DNA from: Chthoniobacterales bacterium
Lineage (GTDB): Bacteria > Verrucomicrobiota > Verrucomicrobiia > Chthoniobacterales > Terrimicrobiaceae
Direction of reading: 5' to 3'
Assembly (NCBI GenBank): GCA_014879575.1
Contig: JACSRU010000174.1
Span: 1-33,391, forward strand
DNA length: 33,391 bases
Position numbers and translations under genes: made by a program. A model generated the notes under the pieces. It saw only the letters and a list, made by a program, of their open reading frames with translations. It was not told the DNA's origin and ran no database searches. Below, piece after piece: positions 19,301-26,999 of this stretch (positions are counted from its first letter, which is position 1; the number at the start of each line of letters is the position of its first letter).

Positions 19301-19391
19301 GGCTGGCAGGGCTGGGCACGGCGCGGCAAGGCAGGCACGGCGTGGCTTGGCGAGGCGCGGCCGGGCCTGGCGCGGAAAGGCAGGCAAGGCA
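19301..19391. repeat. NNGGC pentanucleotide-periodic array
   Basis: About 18 consecutive units of the form NNGGC (ctGGC, tgGGC, acGGC, gcGGC, aaGGC, gtGGC, ttGGC, gaGGC, cgGGC, ctGGC, aaGGC and others), with a few units of four bases. The two variable bases differ from unit to unit while GGC and the five-base period are kept. It is not coding: the minus-strand open frame through it gives only a Pro/Ala/Cys/Arg-rich string. It lies between the aldolase start and the first phage-like gene. Confidence 0.75.
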
Positions 19392-19491
19392 CACACCGCA
19401 GTCAGTGAGCGGGGTATAAGAGACTGACGACAGACAGCGAAACAACCAACCAACAACCAACAACATTGACTACGCCAAGAGGGGGCAATAT

Positions 19492-19653
19492 ATGCCCATC
19501 GCCACCATCGCATCCGACAAGAACGCCATGCAGCAAGTCGCCTCCGCCGCGATAAGCGAGTTGAGGGCCTTTGCGCGGAAGTATGAGAACTTGCAAGCCA
19601 TCCCGCAACTTGCGCAGGTCTTCGTTGCCATCAACCACGCCATCGCCAAGTGA
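19492..19653 (+). CDS. Small phage-like protein of 53 residues
   Basis: A 53-residue gene starting MPIATIASDKNAMQQVASAA, predicted to be mostly helical and without cysteine. A purine-rich AGAGGGGG lies six bases upstream, a good ribosome-binding site. Its stop overlaps the GTG start of the next gene (GTGA), as in compact phage operons. I recognise no family. The A/C-rich stretch upstream (19440-19464, repeated AACAACC) may be part of the leader. Confidence 0.6.
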   Translation: MPIATIASDKNAMQQVASAAISELRAFARKYENLQAIPQLAQVFVAINHAIAK

Positions 19654-20048
19654 CATTTGATGATTTGCGCAAGCTCGGCTACATCCGGCAGGCCGACGGT
19701 TCCTATTCCCGGCCAGATTCCCGTGAAGCTCGTCCTGCCCGGCTATCTCACGCCGTCCCTCAACCGGCTCCTGGGGAAACACTGGACCGTCCTCAACCGC
19801 GAAAAGAAAAAGGCAGCGGACGCACTCTCGTGCGCATTACGCGCTGTGCCCCCCGGCTCCTCGATGCCGACAATTTCGTCGGCGGCTGCAAGCCGCTCAT
19901 TGACCAACTCCGCTACCACGGATTGATAGCCGACGACGCCCCCGCCAGCATCGAGTTGCAGTTCCGGCAAAAAGCCGTGCGCGGCAAGGGGTGGACAGAG
20001 GTTGAGATACTTCCCTGTCCCCTTGACAACCCGGCCAACAACCAATGA
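19650..20048 (+). pseudogene. RusA-like Holliday junction resolvase gene, apparently frameshifted
   Basis: Three pieces of similarity sit in two frames. From the coupled GTG at 19650 one frame gives TFDDLRKLGYIRQADGSYSRP, a phage-like N-terminus. The +1 frame then carries VKLVLPGYLTPSLNRLLGKH (from GTG 19723), followed by WTVLNREKKKAADAL. From about 19830 the first frame resumes with RTLVRITRCAPRLLDADNFVGG, then CKPLIDQLRYHGLIADDAP, ending at 20048. The SLN.LLG.HW and LDADN..GG.KP..D.L....I.DD patterns are those of RusA endonucleases, with the catalytic aspartates in DADN, D and DD. A one-base lesion near 19815-19840 would explain the split. An assembly error or two overlapping genes are alternatives. 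Confidence 0.6.
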
Positions 20049-20725
20049 TCCAGATTCACGGAACGAAAATCCAGATTTCCCAAGAGGGGATCGTCTCGGC
20101 GTGGGACCAATACTACGTGGCGAGCGAGGGGGGAGTTGATGATGTGCCGACCAAGCGCAACTCGGTAGGCGGCAGCGGGGTGCTTGACCTTGTGGAGATT
20201 TCCTCCTCACAGGCCGAAGAGGGGAAGCAACATGTCGTCACCGCGAAATATGAGGGGCTGGCGGCGGAGCGGTTCGTGAACAGGACCTATGAGTGGTCGC
20301 CGGAAGAAAGTCAGACCGACATCATCCTGAATCCAAACATCAAAGAACTTTGGCTTCGATACGGTGGGAGGTGGGACGACGACTTGCAGGATGTGAAGTG
20401 GCCGAAGACGCTGAAAAATAAGAAGGGTCAGGAGACGGAAAACCCAATGCTCGGGGTAACCGATTGGATCGACCTCTTCGGGATGTGGACCGAGACGAAA
20501 GCACAGGAGGCTGTCGGAGAGGACGTTTTTCAGGGCGTGTGGAGTATCGTGGATGAAGTTCCCGGCGGGTTCCCGACACCCCGGAATCGCGCATGGCTCG
20601 TGCTTCCGCCGCAAATCACCCAGCGCGGCGCGTGCTTTGAAATCAAAAATAGGTGGCGTCTTACGGGAGTGATGACGCGGGAGCGTCTGGAAGCCTCACG
20701 GTTGATTTACACCCCGATCCAGTAG
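20045..20725 (+). CDS. Phage-like hypothetical protein
   Basis: A 226-residue protein whose ATG overlaps the stop of the RusA-like gene (ATGA). The N-terminus (IQIHGTKIQISQEGIVSAWDQ) and the C-terminus (RGACFEIKNRWRLTGVMTRER) look like beta-rich virion-type or tail-type protein, and the middle is rich in Trp, Asp and Glu. There is no signal peptide or membrane segment. I do not recognise a characterised family. It is the last rightward gene of the island and its stop lies six bases from that of the leftward secreted protein. Confidence 0.65.
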   Translation: MIQIHGTKIQISQEGIVSAWDQYYVASEGGVDDVPTKRNSVGGSGVLDLVEISSSQAEEGKQHVVTAKYEGLAAERFVNRTYEWSPEESQTDIILNPNIKELWLRYGGRWDDDLQDVKWPKTLKNKKGQETENPMLGVTDWIDLFGMWTETKAQEAVGEDVFQGVWSIVDEVPGGFPTPRNRAWLVLPPQITQRGACFEIKNRWRLTGVMTRERLEASRLIYTPIQ

Positions 20726-20731
20726 GGGAGG

Positions 20732-21169
20732 CTACCGCAAGTCCTGCCCGCCGGTGGCCGTCGGGACCGACCGCAGGTTTTTTTCATTGATGCGGATTCG
20801 CGTCTCGCCGGTGGTCAATGCGGAAGCGGACCCCTTTTCGCTGCCCGAGATAGTGTGCCCACCGGCACGCGATGCCACGCGGGCCGTCATCCCGTTCCCA
20901 GTCACCGACCACCCACCAGCGACACGGGCCGCGCGGTAAATCATCCCCCCGTAGCTGACGGACAATCCCCCCGCTGCCGCGGCAATCTGGCCGGGCTGCG
21001 CCTTGCCATACAGATTGAATCCGCTGGCCCCTCTGGTGATGCGCACCGGCTCGCCTCCGCTTACTACGGCGACAATGGCAGCCAAATCAGACGACGGCAC
21101 ATTTGCGGGGTCTTCCGCCCGGCAGACGTTGACAATTCCGATCATCATCAAAATGCCCGTCCATTTCAT
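20732..21169 (-). CDS. Predicted secreted Gly/Ala-rich protein
   Basis: A 145-residue protein with a signal peptide (MKWTGILMMIGIVNVCRA, probable cleavage after RA). After it comes a Gly/Ala/Ser/Val-rich region with repeated beta-like phrases (VSYGGMIYRAARVAGGWSVT, then VASRAGGHTISG). The ATG at 21167-21169 is preceded by GGGGAAGG, a good ribosome-binding site. The open frame extends nine codons further upstream, but the signal peptide supports this start. No known family. It belongs to the island and may be a virion-associated or cargo protein; function unknown. Confidence 0.6.
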   Translation of the reverse strand: MKWTGILMMIGIVNVCRAEDPANVPSSDLAAIVAVVSGGEPVRITRGASGFNLYGKAQPGQIAAAAGGLSVSYGGMIYRAARVAGGWSVTGNGMTARVASRAGGHTISGSEKGSASALTTGETRIRINEKNLRSVPTATGGQDLR

Positions 21170-21172
21170 ACC

Positions 21173-21334
21173 ATGAACCTTCCCCCAGATGCCCAAAAAG
21201 GCAAGAGCATAAAGGCCGCATGGCTGGAACTCCCCAATCCCGCCGCCGTGATGGGTTTTCTTGTGTTCTTGGTGATCTGTTTTCTTCTGGGCGGCTTCGT
21301 TTTGCTCCCGATCCTTTTCGGGCTCCTGAAATAA
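21173..21334 (+). CDS. Possible small single-pass membrane protein
   Basis: A 53-residue open frame: a polar N-terminus (MNLPPDAQKGKSIKAAWLEL) then one long hydrophobic stretch (about residues 27-52) ending LLK. The ATG lies only three bases from the divergent start of the secreted protein, and no Shine-Dalgarno sequence precedes it. A minus-strand frame (21166-21384) covers the same bases and overlaps both leftward neighbours by coupled codons, but its protein is basic and low in complexity. At most one of the two is likely real; the hydrophobic one looks more protein-like. Confidence 0.4.
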   Translation: MNLPPDAQKGKSIKAAWLELPNPAAVMGFLVFLVICFLLGGFVLLPILFGLLK

Positions 21335-21358
21335 GCCCCCCGACTCTTGGCTTCCCTG

Positions 21359-21574
21359 TTATCTCCTTTTGTCAAGGAGGGCATTGATTTCCCGGCGCAT
21401 CGCCTGTTCTTGCGCCTGCAAAGCAGCCTGGCACTTTCCTTGAAGGCCGCGAACCCCTCCGATGAATTTCACAGCGTTTGTCATGGTGATCTGGACGCCC
21501 CCATTATTTGTTGTCACGATCAGCCCCCCATTGTCTTTTCCTTTTCCCGTGATCCAGGCCGGAATGCCTTTCAC
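21359..21574 (-). CDS. Small hypothetical protein coupled to the integrase-like gene
   Basis: A 71-residue protein from the GTG at 21572-21574, which overlaps the stop of the integrase-like gene (GTGA). It begins with a Gly/Thr/Asn-rich segment (GGLIVTTNNGGVQITMTNAV) and ends in a charged helix (QAALQAQEQAMRREINALLD) followed by KRR. The same frame is open upstream to 21652, so an alternative is that it is the frameshifted tail of the integrase-like protein, but it shows no recombinase catalytic motif. Family unknown. Confidence 0.5.
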   Translation of the reverse strand: MKGIPAWITGKGKDNGGLIVTTNNGGVQITMTNAVKFIGGVRGLQGKCQAALQAQEQAMRREINALLDKRR

Positions 21575-22071
21575 GCCCAGACCAGCCACCGCTCTATCCT
21601 CGCCGCGTCGATCTCCAGGAGAGGGACCGTCTGCCACGGAACGCGGGCACATGTGCTGTTGATCGCACAGCGATGCCGTTCACTGCACTCTATTCTTCGT
21701 TGATACCGTCCTGCCCACTCTCGCCATGAAAGAGGCGCAGGGACAGGGGAAGGCGTTTTTCCCCCGCCCGATCTCCACGCAGCGAGAGCAAGCGCAATCT
21801 CCATCGTGTCCGCCCCTGCAACATCACACGCAGCTTTCCGCAGTCTCGATGCGACTTGGCGGGCATGTTCGCGGGCATCGTTTCGGGCCGCGAAAAACTT
21901 CCTCTCGCGCTTCCCGGACACTCTCCATTCCACCTTCCAAACGATGCGGCCATCGGCGTATCGGTAGCGCGAAACTTTCGGCGAAAATCGGCGTATAGTG
22001 GGCAATTCTGGGCAATGGAGAAAATGCCGTCGTCTAGCAAAAAAACCCGCGAATCGCCCGCAAACCCGCAT
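21571..22071 (-). CDS. Tyrosine-recombinase N-terminal-like protein, lacking the catalytic domain
   Basis: Begins about 30 bases beyond the 3' end of tRNA-Ala on the same strand, where integrase genes of tRNA-targeting elements lie. From the ATG at 22071 (or the TTG at 22005) it encodes up to 166 residues. An arm-binding-type beta region (YRYADGRIVWKVEWRVSGKR, then KFFAARNDAREHARQVASRL) precedes a part resembling a core-binding helical domain (LSWREWAGRYQRR, later LLEIDAARIERWL). It stops there. None of the catalytic R-H-R-Y residues are present, so it cannot recombine alone. It is probably a truncated integrase, but the short length and intact coupling to the next gene leave room for a free-standing DNA-binding protein. 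Confidence 0.55.
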   Translation of the reverse strand: MRVCGRFAGFFARRRHFLHCPELPTIRRFSPKVSRYRYADGRIVWKVEWRVSGKRERKFFAARNDAREHARQVASRLRKAACDVAGADTMEIALALAAWRSGGGKTPSPVPAPLSWREWAGRYQRRIECSERHRCAINSTCARVPWQTVPLLEIDAARIERWLVWA

Positions 22072-22103
22072 CAATACAGGCCAAAACAACCTGGGCGGAG
22101 TGG

Positions 22104-22176
22104 TGGAGCCTAGGGGATTCGAACCCCTGACCTCCTCAATGCCATTGAGGCGCTCTACCAACTGAGCTAAGACCCC
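22104..22176 (-). tRNA. tRNA-Ala (anticodon GGC)
   Basis: A 73-base gene without encoded CCA. The acceptor arms GGGGTCT/AGGCTCC pair with two G-U pairs, discriminator A. The D arm is GCTC/GAGC with AGTTGGTA. The anticodon stem CCTCA/TGAGG encloses the loop ATGGCAT, giving anticodon GGC. The T arm is AGGGG/CCCCT with TTCGAAT. It decodes GCC and GCU. Its 3' end borders the island and is the likely attachment site. Confidence 0.95.
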
Positions 22177-22270
22177 GTAAAGTTGCCGACGGTGTCGGGT
22201 GGGCTTGCGGACAAGGACCGCTTCCGAAACAGTCCCCTCTGCCGCCACCCGATTCCGAAATCGCGGAAGC

Positions 22271-22300
22271 GTATTATGCACTTGGCAGGGTGGAGGGCAA
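22271..22300 (-). promoter_or_regulatory. Candidate promoter of tRNA-Ala
   Basis: On the minus strand TTGCCC (22295-22300) and TAATAC (22271-22276) are separated by 18 bases, or by 17 if the -10 is ATAATA. The start would lie about 90 bases upstream of the tRNA, so a 5' leader would be trimmed. The remaining bases of the 22177-22375 gap show nothing else I can name. Confidence 0.35.
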
Positions 22301-22375
22301 ATAAAAACGAGTCGGCGGGGATTTTTGGATTTCGTGAAAACTCTTCCCCTGTCGGAGGCAGGGGCGGCGCGTCAC

Positions 22376-23323
22376 TCAGCCAGCGCGCAGGCAAATGGCC
22401 AGAGTGAGTCCCACCACCCCCAGGAGGATGCCCCATCCGGCCAGTTCGCTCCGCCAGGTGGCGGCAGGTCCCGGCCGCAGCCAAAAATTCATCAGGAGCG
22501 TCAAGCGGGGCATCACGAGGTAGGTCAGGATTGCCAGATCAACGATCAGCAGGAGGAGAAAAGCCAGCGGGGACGGAAGACCCCCGAGCAGCGGCAACAG
22601 GAAATGCCGGAGGGTCATGATCACGGGATATAGGGCGGTCAGGATCACGAGGGCCTGACGCCAGAGAGCCGGCCCCTGCTTGTTTTCCGAAGTCTCGAAC
22701 CACCCTTCAAACCCGCTGCCGATCCTCCTCAGCGCGTAGTGGTCAACATATTTGCGCACTTCCCGCAAAAATTTTCCCCGGGCATCCGAGGCGAGCCAGG
22801 CGTCCAGATGCGTCCGGTTGTCAAAGCGCACGACGACGACAACCTCCGGATGGAGACTATCCAGTGTGTCGAAGGATTCGGTGCCCAGAAAGCCCTCCCA
22901 CGTGCGCGCTTCCTCCTGGATGCGCCGCCGCCAGTCCTGAAACTCCGCCTCGCGATCCGGCCGGATCCGGTAGGCGAAGACCGATGAGGCGGTCCCGGCC
23001 TGGCGTCGGCTGTGGGCAAAGAAAAACTCATGCGAGGGCTCGAGCAACTGGCCGTCCATTTCCCGGAGCATTTCCCGGCGCAGGTCGGACGCCAGCCACT
23101 GGCGGAGATGGTTCCCGCGGTCGAAGCGATAAAGAATGACATAGGCATCCTGCACGCCGGGAATCGGAGGAAAAATTTCGGAACCGAGGTGTCCCTCGAA
23201 TGTTCTGGCGAGGGCCATGATGTTGCGCATGATCGTTTCGGCGGTCGCCTCCTGGCCGGGGGCAATCCGCCGCCAGACAATCCCGGTGACCCCCGCCAAA
23301 TCAAACGCTTCCATGTCGGACAC
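22376..23323 (-). CDS. Membrane protein with two antibiotic-biosynthesis-monooxygenase (ABM)-like domains
   Basis: A 315-residue protein. Two ferredoxin-like ABM-type domains stand in tandem, at about 11-100 (GVTGIVWRRIAPGQEATAET, then DAYVILYRFDRGNHLRQWLA) and 112-205 (SSVFAYRIRPDREAEFQDW, then PEVVVVVRFDNRTHLDAWLA). Three hydrophobic helices follow (about 220-240, 250-270, 295-313). ABM domains occur in heme-degrading and quinone-forming monooxygenases and in many uncharacterised proteins. I see no metal or heme ligand that decides the activity. The GTG at 23321-23323 has GGAG five bases upstream and directly abuts the stop of the peptidase gene; the ATG at 23314 is the alternative. Both domains should be cytosolic. 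Confidence 0.75.
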   Translation of the reverse strand: MSDMEAFDLAGVTGIVWRRIAPGQEATAETIMRNIMALARTFEGHLGSEIFPPIPGVQDAYVILYRFDRGNHLRQWLASDLRREMLREMDGQLLEPSHEFFFAHSRRQAGTASSVFAYRIRPDREAEFQDWRRRIQEEARTWEGFLGTESFDTLDSLHPEVVVVVRFDNRTHLDAWLASDARGKFLREVRKYVDHYALRRIGSGFEGWFETSENKQGPALWRQALVILTALYPVIMTLRHFLLPLLGGLPSPLAFLLLLIVDLAILTYLVMPRLTLLMNFWLRPGPAATWRSELAGWGILLGVVGLTLAICLRAG

Positions 23324-24121
23324 TCAATCTCCGCCCCCGGGAAAAGGAAAGCGGTTTGCTGAGGCCGGAGAGAACGCGGCGAGGCACTTGCCGAGCGCGA
23401 CACTCAATATCGCCTCGTGGGCGGCCACCCGCTCGTCCATCGCAAATTCCGACGGGGTCTCGATCGTGAAGGTGCGCGTGGCGTGCGAGAAGTGCAGAAC
23501 AAACGCCTCCGGCCAATCCGGCATCAGATCGGGCGTGATTTTTCGTCGCACGAGCCCGCTTCGGTTCCTGCGGCCATCGATGCTTTTGCGGGTGTCGGGC
23601 ATCATGCCGGGAAGGGCGGCCGCAAGAAGTTCCTCGCCCCAATGGGGGAGCTTCTGCGCGACCTCGTAAATATAGAGCCCCTTTGCGTCGTAGTCCTCGT
23701 GCAGCATCAGGGCCAGATCGAATTGTGCCCTGCCCAGAATTTTCAAGTGGGCACGAATTTGTGGAACGCGGGGATTATTGAAGCATCGGTTCAAATCCCT
23801 TCCGCGGATGTCCAGACGCGAGTTGTTCACGAGTCCCCAGGGATTCAGGCACGGGAAGATCAGCGCGCGGAATTTGCGCAGCCACCGCGCGTTTTTCTCC
23901 ACCCAGGTGATGAGTGCCTCGGGGGCGGCCGCTTCATCCCCATGAATGCCGGCGGAGAGATAGACGGAAGGACATTCGTGTCGGGCGGGAACGGAAGCCA
24001 GGGAGTAGAGCGGATGATTTCCGCTCTCCGCGAATTCCCGCAGGATCAGGCCGGCCTTCGGCGCGACGCGTTGCCAGCGGCGAACCAGGTTGGGATAGTG
24101 ATGCGCCGCGAGGTGTCGCAT
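23324..24121 (-). CDS. M14-type zinc carboxypeptidase / deacylase-like protein
   Basis: A 265-residue cytosolic hydrolase of the zinc carboxypeptidase superfamily. The zinc ligands are H60 and E63 in SAGIHGDEAA and H141 in ALMLHEDYD. NPWGLVNNSRLDIRGRDLNR (93-112) contains the substrate-carboxylate arginine and asparagine region. E221 in TIETPSEF is the likely catalytic glutamate. This pattern fits murein-peptide amidase MpaA-like or succinylglutamate desuccinylase/aspartoacylase-like enzymes; I favour the former because of the RGRDLNR motif. It has no signal peptide. It lies nine bases downstream of guaB and directly upstream of the ABM gene, so the three may be cotranscribed. Confidence 0.82.
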   Translation of the reverse strand: MRHLAAHHYPNLVRRWQRVAPKAGLILREFAESGNHPLYSLASVPARHECPSVYLSAGIHGDEAAAPEALITWVEKNARWLRKFRALIFPCLNPWGLVNNSRLDIRGRDLNRCFNNPRVPQIRAHLKILGRAQFDLALMLHEDYDAKGLYIYEVAQKLPHWGEELLAAALPGMMPDTRKSIDGRRNRSGLVRRKITPDLMPDWPEAFVLHFSHATRTFTIETPSEFAMDERVAAHEAILSVALGKCLAAFSPASANRFPFPGGGD

Positions 24122-24130
24122 GGTGGAGGA

Positions 24131-25699
24131 TTAACCGGTTTTCACCTCGATGACATCATGCGGGGCGCTTTCCTTCAGGCCGGCGGCTGTGATCCGGGTG
24201 TAGCGGGCGTTGGCCCGGAGATCCTTGAGCGTGGCGGCACCCAGGTAGCCCATGCCGCTCTGGAGTCCGCCGGCAAGCTGTGCAAGGACGGCATCCGCCG
24301 GGGCGGAGACTTCCTTCAGGGCCTCGACCCCTTCGGCGGCGGATTTTTTGGAAACCTCCTTCGTGTGCCCGTAGCGGGCGGCACTCCCGGCCTTCATCGC
24401 CGCATGGCTCCCCATCCCGCGGTATTGTTTGTAGAATTTCCCGTTGATTTCCATGATCTGTCCGGGGGCTTCGGGACATCCCGCCAGGAGGCTGCCGCAG
24501 ACGATCGCATCCGCGAGGGTGAGCGCCTTGACGATGTCTCCGGATTTTGTGATTCCCCCATCGGCAAGAATCGTGACTCCGCAGCGGGCGGCTGCCTGCG
24601 AACAGACATACAGGGCGGTCAACTGCGGGATGCCCACGCCCGCCACCACGCGGGTCGTGCAGATCGAACCAGGGCCCTGGCCAACCTTGATCGTATTCGC
24701 CCCGCAGCCCGCCAAAAATTCCACCCCGGCCGCGCTCGTGACATTTCCGGCAATGATCGGAAGCGTGGGAAACGCGTCGCGGATCATTCGCACGGATTCC
24801 CCCACCCCCTTCGTATGCCCGTGGGCGGTTGAGACCGCGACGACATCCAGTCCGCGTTCCCTCATCGCCTCCACATGTTCGAGGAGTGCCCGGCGGTCGA
24901 TCTCCCCCGTGGCCAGCCGGGGGGCACTGACGGCGGCACCGCACCGCAAACGAAACTTCTCATCCCGCGCCGGCTTGGTCTGAAGGAGCCGTTCCTGGGT
25001 GATGCGCTCGATGTCACTGAGGGTGAAGAGCCCGCGCAGTTGGTCGTTCGCATCCACGACAAGGAGCTTGTGAATCCCGATGTGTTCGGTAAAAAATCGG
25101 TCCGCCCTTGCGATCGGATCATCTCCGAGCTCGTCCTCGCGGATGGTCAGCACCTGCGAGCGTTCGATCATGGCTTCGGTCACCACCCTCGGCGCAAAGC
25201 GTGGTCGCACGCAATGCCCCGGCAGCAGGCCGAGGAGCACCCCGGACTCCCCGACGACGGGAAACGTGCTGAAGGAATATTTTTTTTCCTCGATCAGGGC
25301 CAGAATATCGCCGATGCGCTGATCGGGGGCGACCTTGATTGGTTCGCGAATCAGCCCATGCACATGGTTCTTCACGCGGGAAACCTCCGAGAGTTGCTGG
25401 CGGAGTGACATGTTGTAGTGGATGAGGCCCAGTCCGCCGTTCAAGGCCAGGGCGATCGCCATGCGCGACTCGGTCACCGTATCCATGTCTGCGGAGACCA
25501 CCGGCAGATGCAGCGAAAGGTCCGGCGCAAGCCCGACCTCGTAGTTTGCATCCCTCGGAAGGATTTCCGAATACCTCGTGGACAACGTCACGTCGTCGTA
25601 GGTCAGGGAAAATCCGGAGTGCTCGGTGAAAAATTCCTCGGCCGGACGATAGAACAACCCGTCCAATTCCGCCGACAGGCAAGGCGCAGTGGGTTCCAT
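24131..25699 (-). CDS. guaB: Inosine-5'-monophosphate dehydrogenase
   Basis: NAD-dependent oxidation of IMP to XMP, the committed step of guanine nucleotide synthesis. It has 522 residues, somewhat longer than the usual 485-500 because of about 25 extra N-terminal residues. [16 protein letters not shown] opens the barrel. Two CBS domains are inserted at about 115-235. The catalytic cysteine is C347 in [14 protein letters not shown]. The flap and C-terminal part show [30 protein letters not shown] and a terminal potassium-loop-type region. The ATG at 25697-25699 gives a sensible N-terminus. It diverges from the histidine kinase gene, 88 bases away. Confidence 0.95.
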   Translation of the reverse strand: MEPTAPCLSAELDGLFYRPAEEFFTEHSGFSLTYDDVTLSTRYSEILPRDANYEVGLAPDLSLHLPVVSADMDTVTESRMAIALALNGGLGLIHYNMSLRQQLSEVSRVKNHVHGLIREPIKVAPDQRIGDILALIEEKKYSFSTFPVVGESGVLLGLLPGHCVRPRFAPRVVTEAMIERSQVLTIREDELGDDPIARADRFFTEHIGIHKLLVVDANDQLRGLFTLSDIERITQERLLQTKPARDEKFRLRCGAAVSAPRLATGEIDRRALLEHVEAMRERGLDVVAVSTAHGHTKGVGESVRMIRDAFPTLPIIAGNVTSAAGVEFLAGCGANTIKVGQGPGSICTTRVVAGVGIPQLTALYVCSQAAARCGVTILADGGITKSGDIVKALTLADAIVCGSLLAGCPEAPGQIMEINGKFYKQYRGMGSHAAMKAGSAARYGHTKEVSKKSAAEGVEALKEVSAPADAVLAQLAGGLQSGMGYLGAATLKDLRANARYTRITAAGLKESAPHDVIEVKTG

Positions 25700-25747
25700 G
25701 AGACATCATGCGGGCAGCCACGGAAGAAAATCAAGCGGGAATTTTCC

Positions 25748-25777
25748 TTGTCGAAACCCGGGCGGCGAATCTACGAT
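25748..25777 (+). promoter_or_regulatory. Candidate promoter of the histidine kinase gene
   Basis: TTGTCG (25748-25753) and TACGAT (25772-25777) are separated by 18 bases. The predicted transcript start falls only a few bases before the ATG at 25788, implying a very short leader. This is an eye match without further support. Confidence 0.28.
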
Positions 25778-25787
25778 AAGCCCTGCG

Positions 25788-26999
25788 ATGAGCGAGTCAG
25801 CCCCCAGGGATGGGCGAGTGCCCCGTGACCTGATCCTTTCGCAAGCGCACAAGCTCGCGGAATGGTCAGAAATCCGGGGGCTCTTTGATGCCATTCCCGA
25901 TATCCTTCTGGCGGTCAATTCGTCGCGTCAGATCGTTTATGCGAATCAGACGGCGGTGGATTATTTTCACATCCGGAGTGCCTCCCATCTGTGGGGCAGG
26001 CGACCCGGTGAGGTTGCGGAGTGCATCCACAGCCGGGAAGCTCCGGGGGGATGCGGCAACGCGGAATCTTGCCGGGTTTGCGGTGCCTTCCTGGCAATCA
26101 CCCGTGGATTGGAGGGGGAATCCCCTGTCGAGGAATGCCGGATGATGCTTCAGGATGGCACGGCACGGGATCTCCGAATCTGGGTGCGTCCTTTTCAAAT
26201 TGATAAGGAACCATTCCTCTTTTTGTCGATCCAGGACATCAGCGATGAAAAGCGTCGCAAGATCCTCGAGAAGTTGTTCTTTCATGATCTCTTGAACACC
26301 GCCGGGGGTCTGCGATCCCTCAGCGAAATCCTCGGACACTCCGCGCCGGAAGAACTCGGCGAGCTGCACGACATCCTGGCCAGTCTGTCGGATCAACTCG
26401 TGGATGAAATCCAATCCCACCGGGATTTGCTCTCCGCCGAACGGGGCGAGCTGCACCCGCAATTTCGTCCGGCCAACAGCCGGGAGATTGTGGCAAAAAC
26501 CATCGCGATGTATTTGAAAAATCAGGCCTGCGACGGGAAAACGATCCAATCTGCGGCGGTCTGCGAAGAGATCCCGCTCTCGACGGACAGCGCCCTTCTG
26601 TTGCGCGTGCTGGGAAATCTGGCGAAGAACGCCCTCGAGGCCTCGTCACCCGGCGGCACCGTGACGATCGGCTGCCATGCGCCCTCCCCGCAGACTGTCG
26701 AATTTTTTGTCCACAACGAGGCCTGCATGCCCATGGACACCCAACATCAGATTTTCAAGCGTTCCTTCAGCACGAAAGGTTCCGGGCGCGGACTCGGAAC
26801 CTATAGCGTCAGGCTTCTCACGGAACGGTTTCTTGGCGGGCGGACCGACTTCACCTCGACTCCGGGGGAGGGAACCATTTTTTCTGTGCGCCTGCCGAAG
26901 ACGGCGTGCCCGCCGACGGATCCTTCCGTCCGCGAGAGTGGCCCCGGGGTTCAAAGTTCGGTCACCGGTGCCCGGCAGGTGAAGTTCTCGCACTCATAG
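25788..26999 (+). CDS. PAS-domain sensor histidine kinase with a four-cysteine cluster
   Basis: A 403-residue soluble kinase with no membrane segment. A PAS domain (about 31-150: [20 protein letters not shown], ending in [13 protein letters not shown]) contains an inserted Cys motif C79-x9-C89-x5-C95-x2-C98, which could hold a metal or iron-sulfur centre. The phospho-accepting histidine is H166 in [12 protein letters not shown]. The ATPase domain has N277 and N281 in [16 protein letters not shown] and the lid [18 protein letters not shown] (327-344). It should sense a cytosolic redox or metal signal and phosphorylate a response regulator, but none lies nearby. The ATG at 25788 was chosen because the upstream open frame lacks similarity. 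The 3' end overlaps the convergent thioredoxin-fold gene by 49 bases. Confidence 0.88.
   Translation: MSESAPRDGRVPRDLILSQAHKLAEWSEIRGLFDAIPDILLAVNSSRQIVYANQTAVDYFHIRSASHLWGRRPGEVAECIHSREAPGGCGNAESCRVCGAFLAITRGLEGESPVEECRMMLQDGTARDLRIWVRPFQIDKEPFLFLSIQDISDEKRRKILEKLFFHDLLNTAGGLRSLSEILGHSAPEELGELHDILASLSDQLVDEIQSHRDLLSAERGELHPQFRPANSREIVAKTIAMYLKNQACDGKTIQSAAVCEEIPLSTDSALLLRVLGNLAKNALEASSPGGTVTIGCHAPSPQTVEFFVHNEACMPMDTQHQIFKRSFSTKGSGRGLGTYSVRLLTERFLGGRTDFTSTPGEGTIFSVRLPKTACPPTDPSVRESGPGVQSSVTGARQVKFSHS

Larger units (their letters stand above)
19254..22103. mobile_element. Prophage or integrative-element remnant next to tRNA-Ala
   Basis: About 2.85 kb between the aldolase gene and the 3' end of tRNA-Ala(GGC). 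It holds an NNGGC repeat array, a rightward chain of small genes overlapping by four bases (including a RusA-like gene), a secreted protein, and a leftward integrase N-terminal-like gene beside the tRNA. This arrangement is typical of elements integrated at a tRNA 3' end. No capsid, terminase or complete integrase gene is present. I could not find a second copy of the tRNA 3' end to mark the far attachment site, so the left boundary is an estimate. Confidence 0.6.

Noticed and set aside
19254-19466. N-terminal extension of the aldolase through the NNGGC array
   Set aside because: The frame is open, but the product is a Pro/Cys/Ala/Arg string. Family similarity begins at the ATG at 19253.
21166-21384. 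72-codon minus-strand open frame between the 71-residue gene and the secreted protein
   Set aside because: Its ends overlap the neighbours in an operon-like way, but the protein is basic and low in complexity. The opposite-strand membrane protein is more plausible. Kept only as an alternative.
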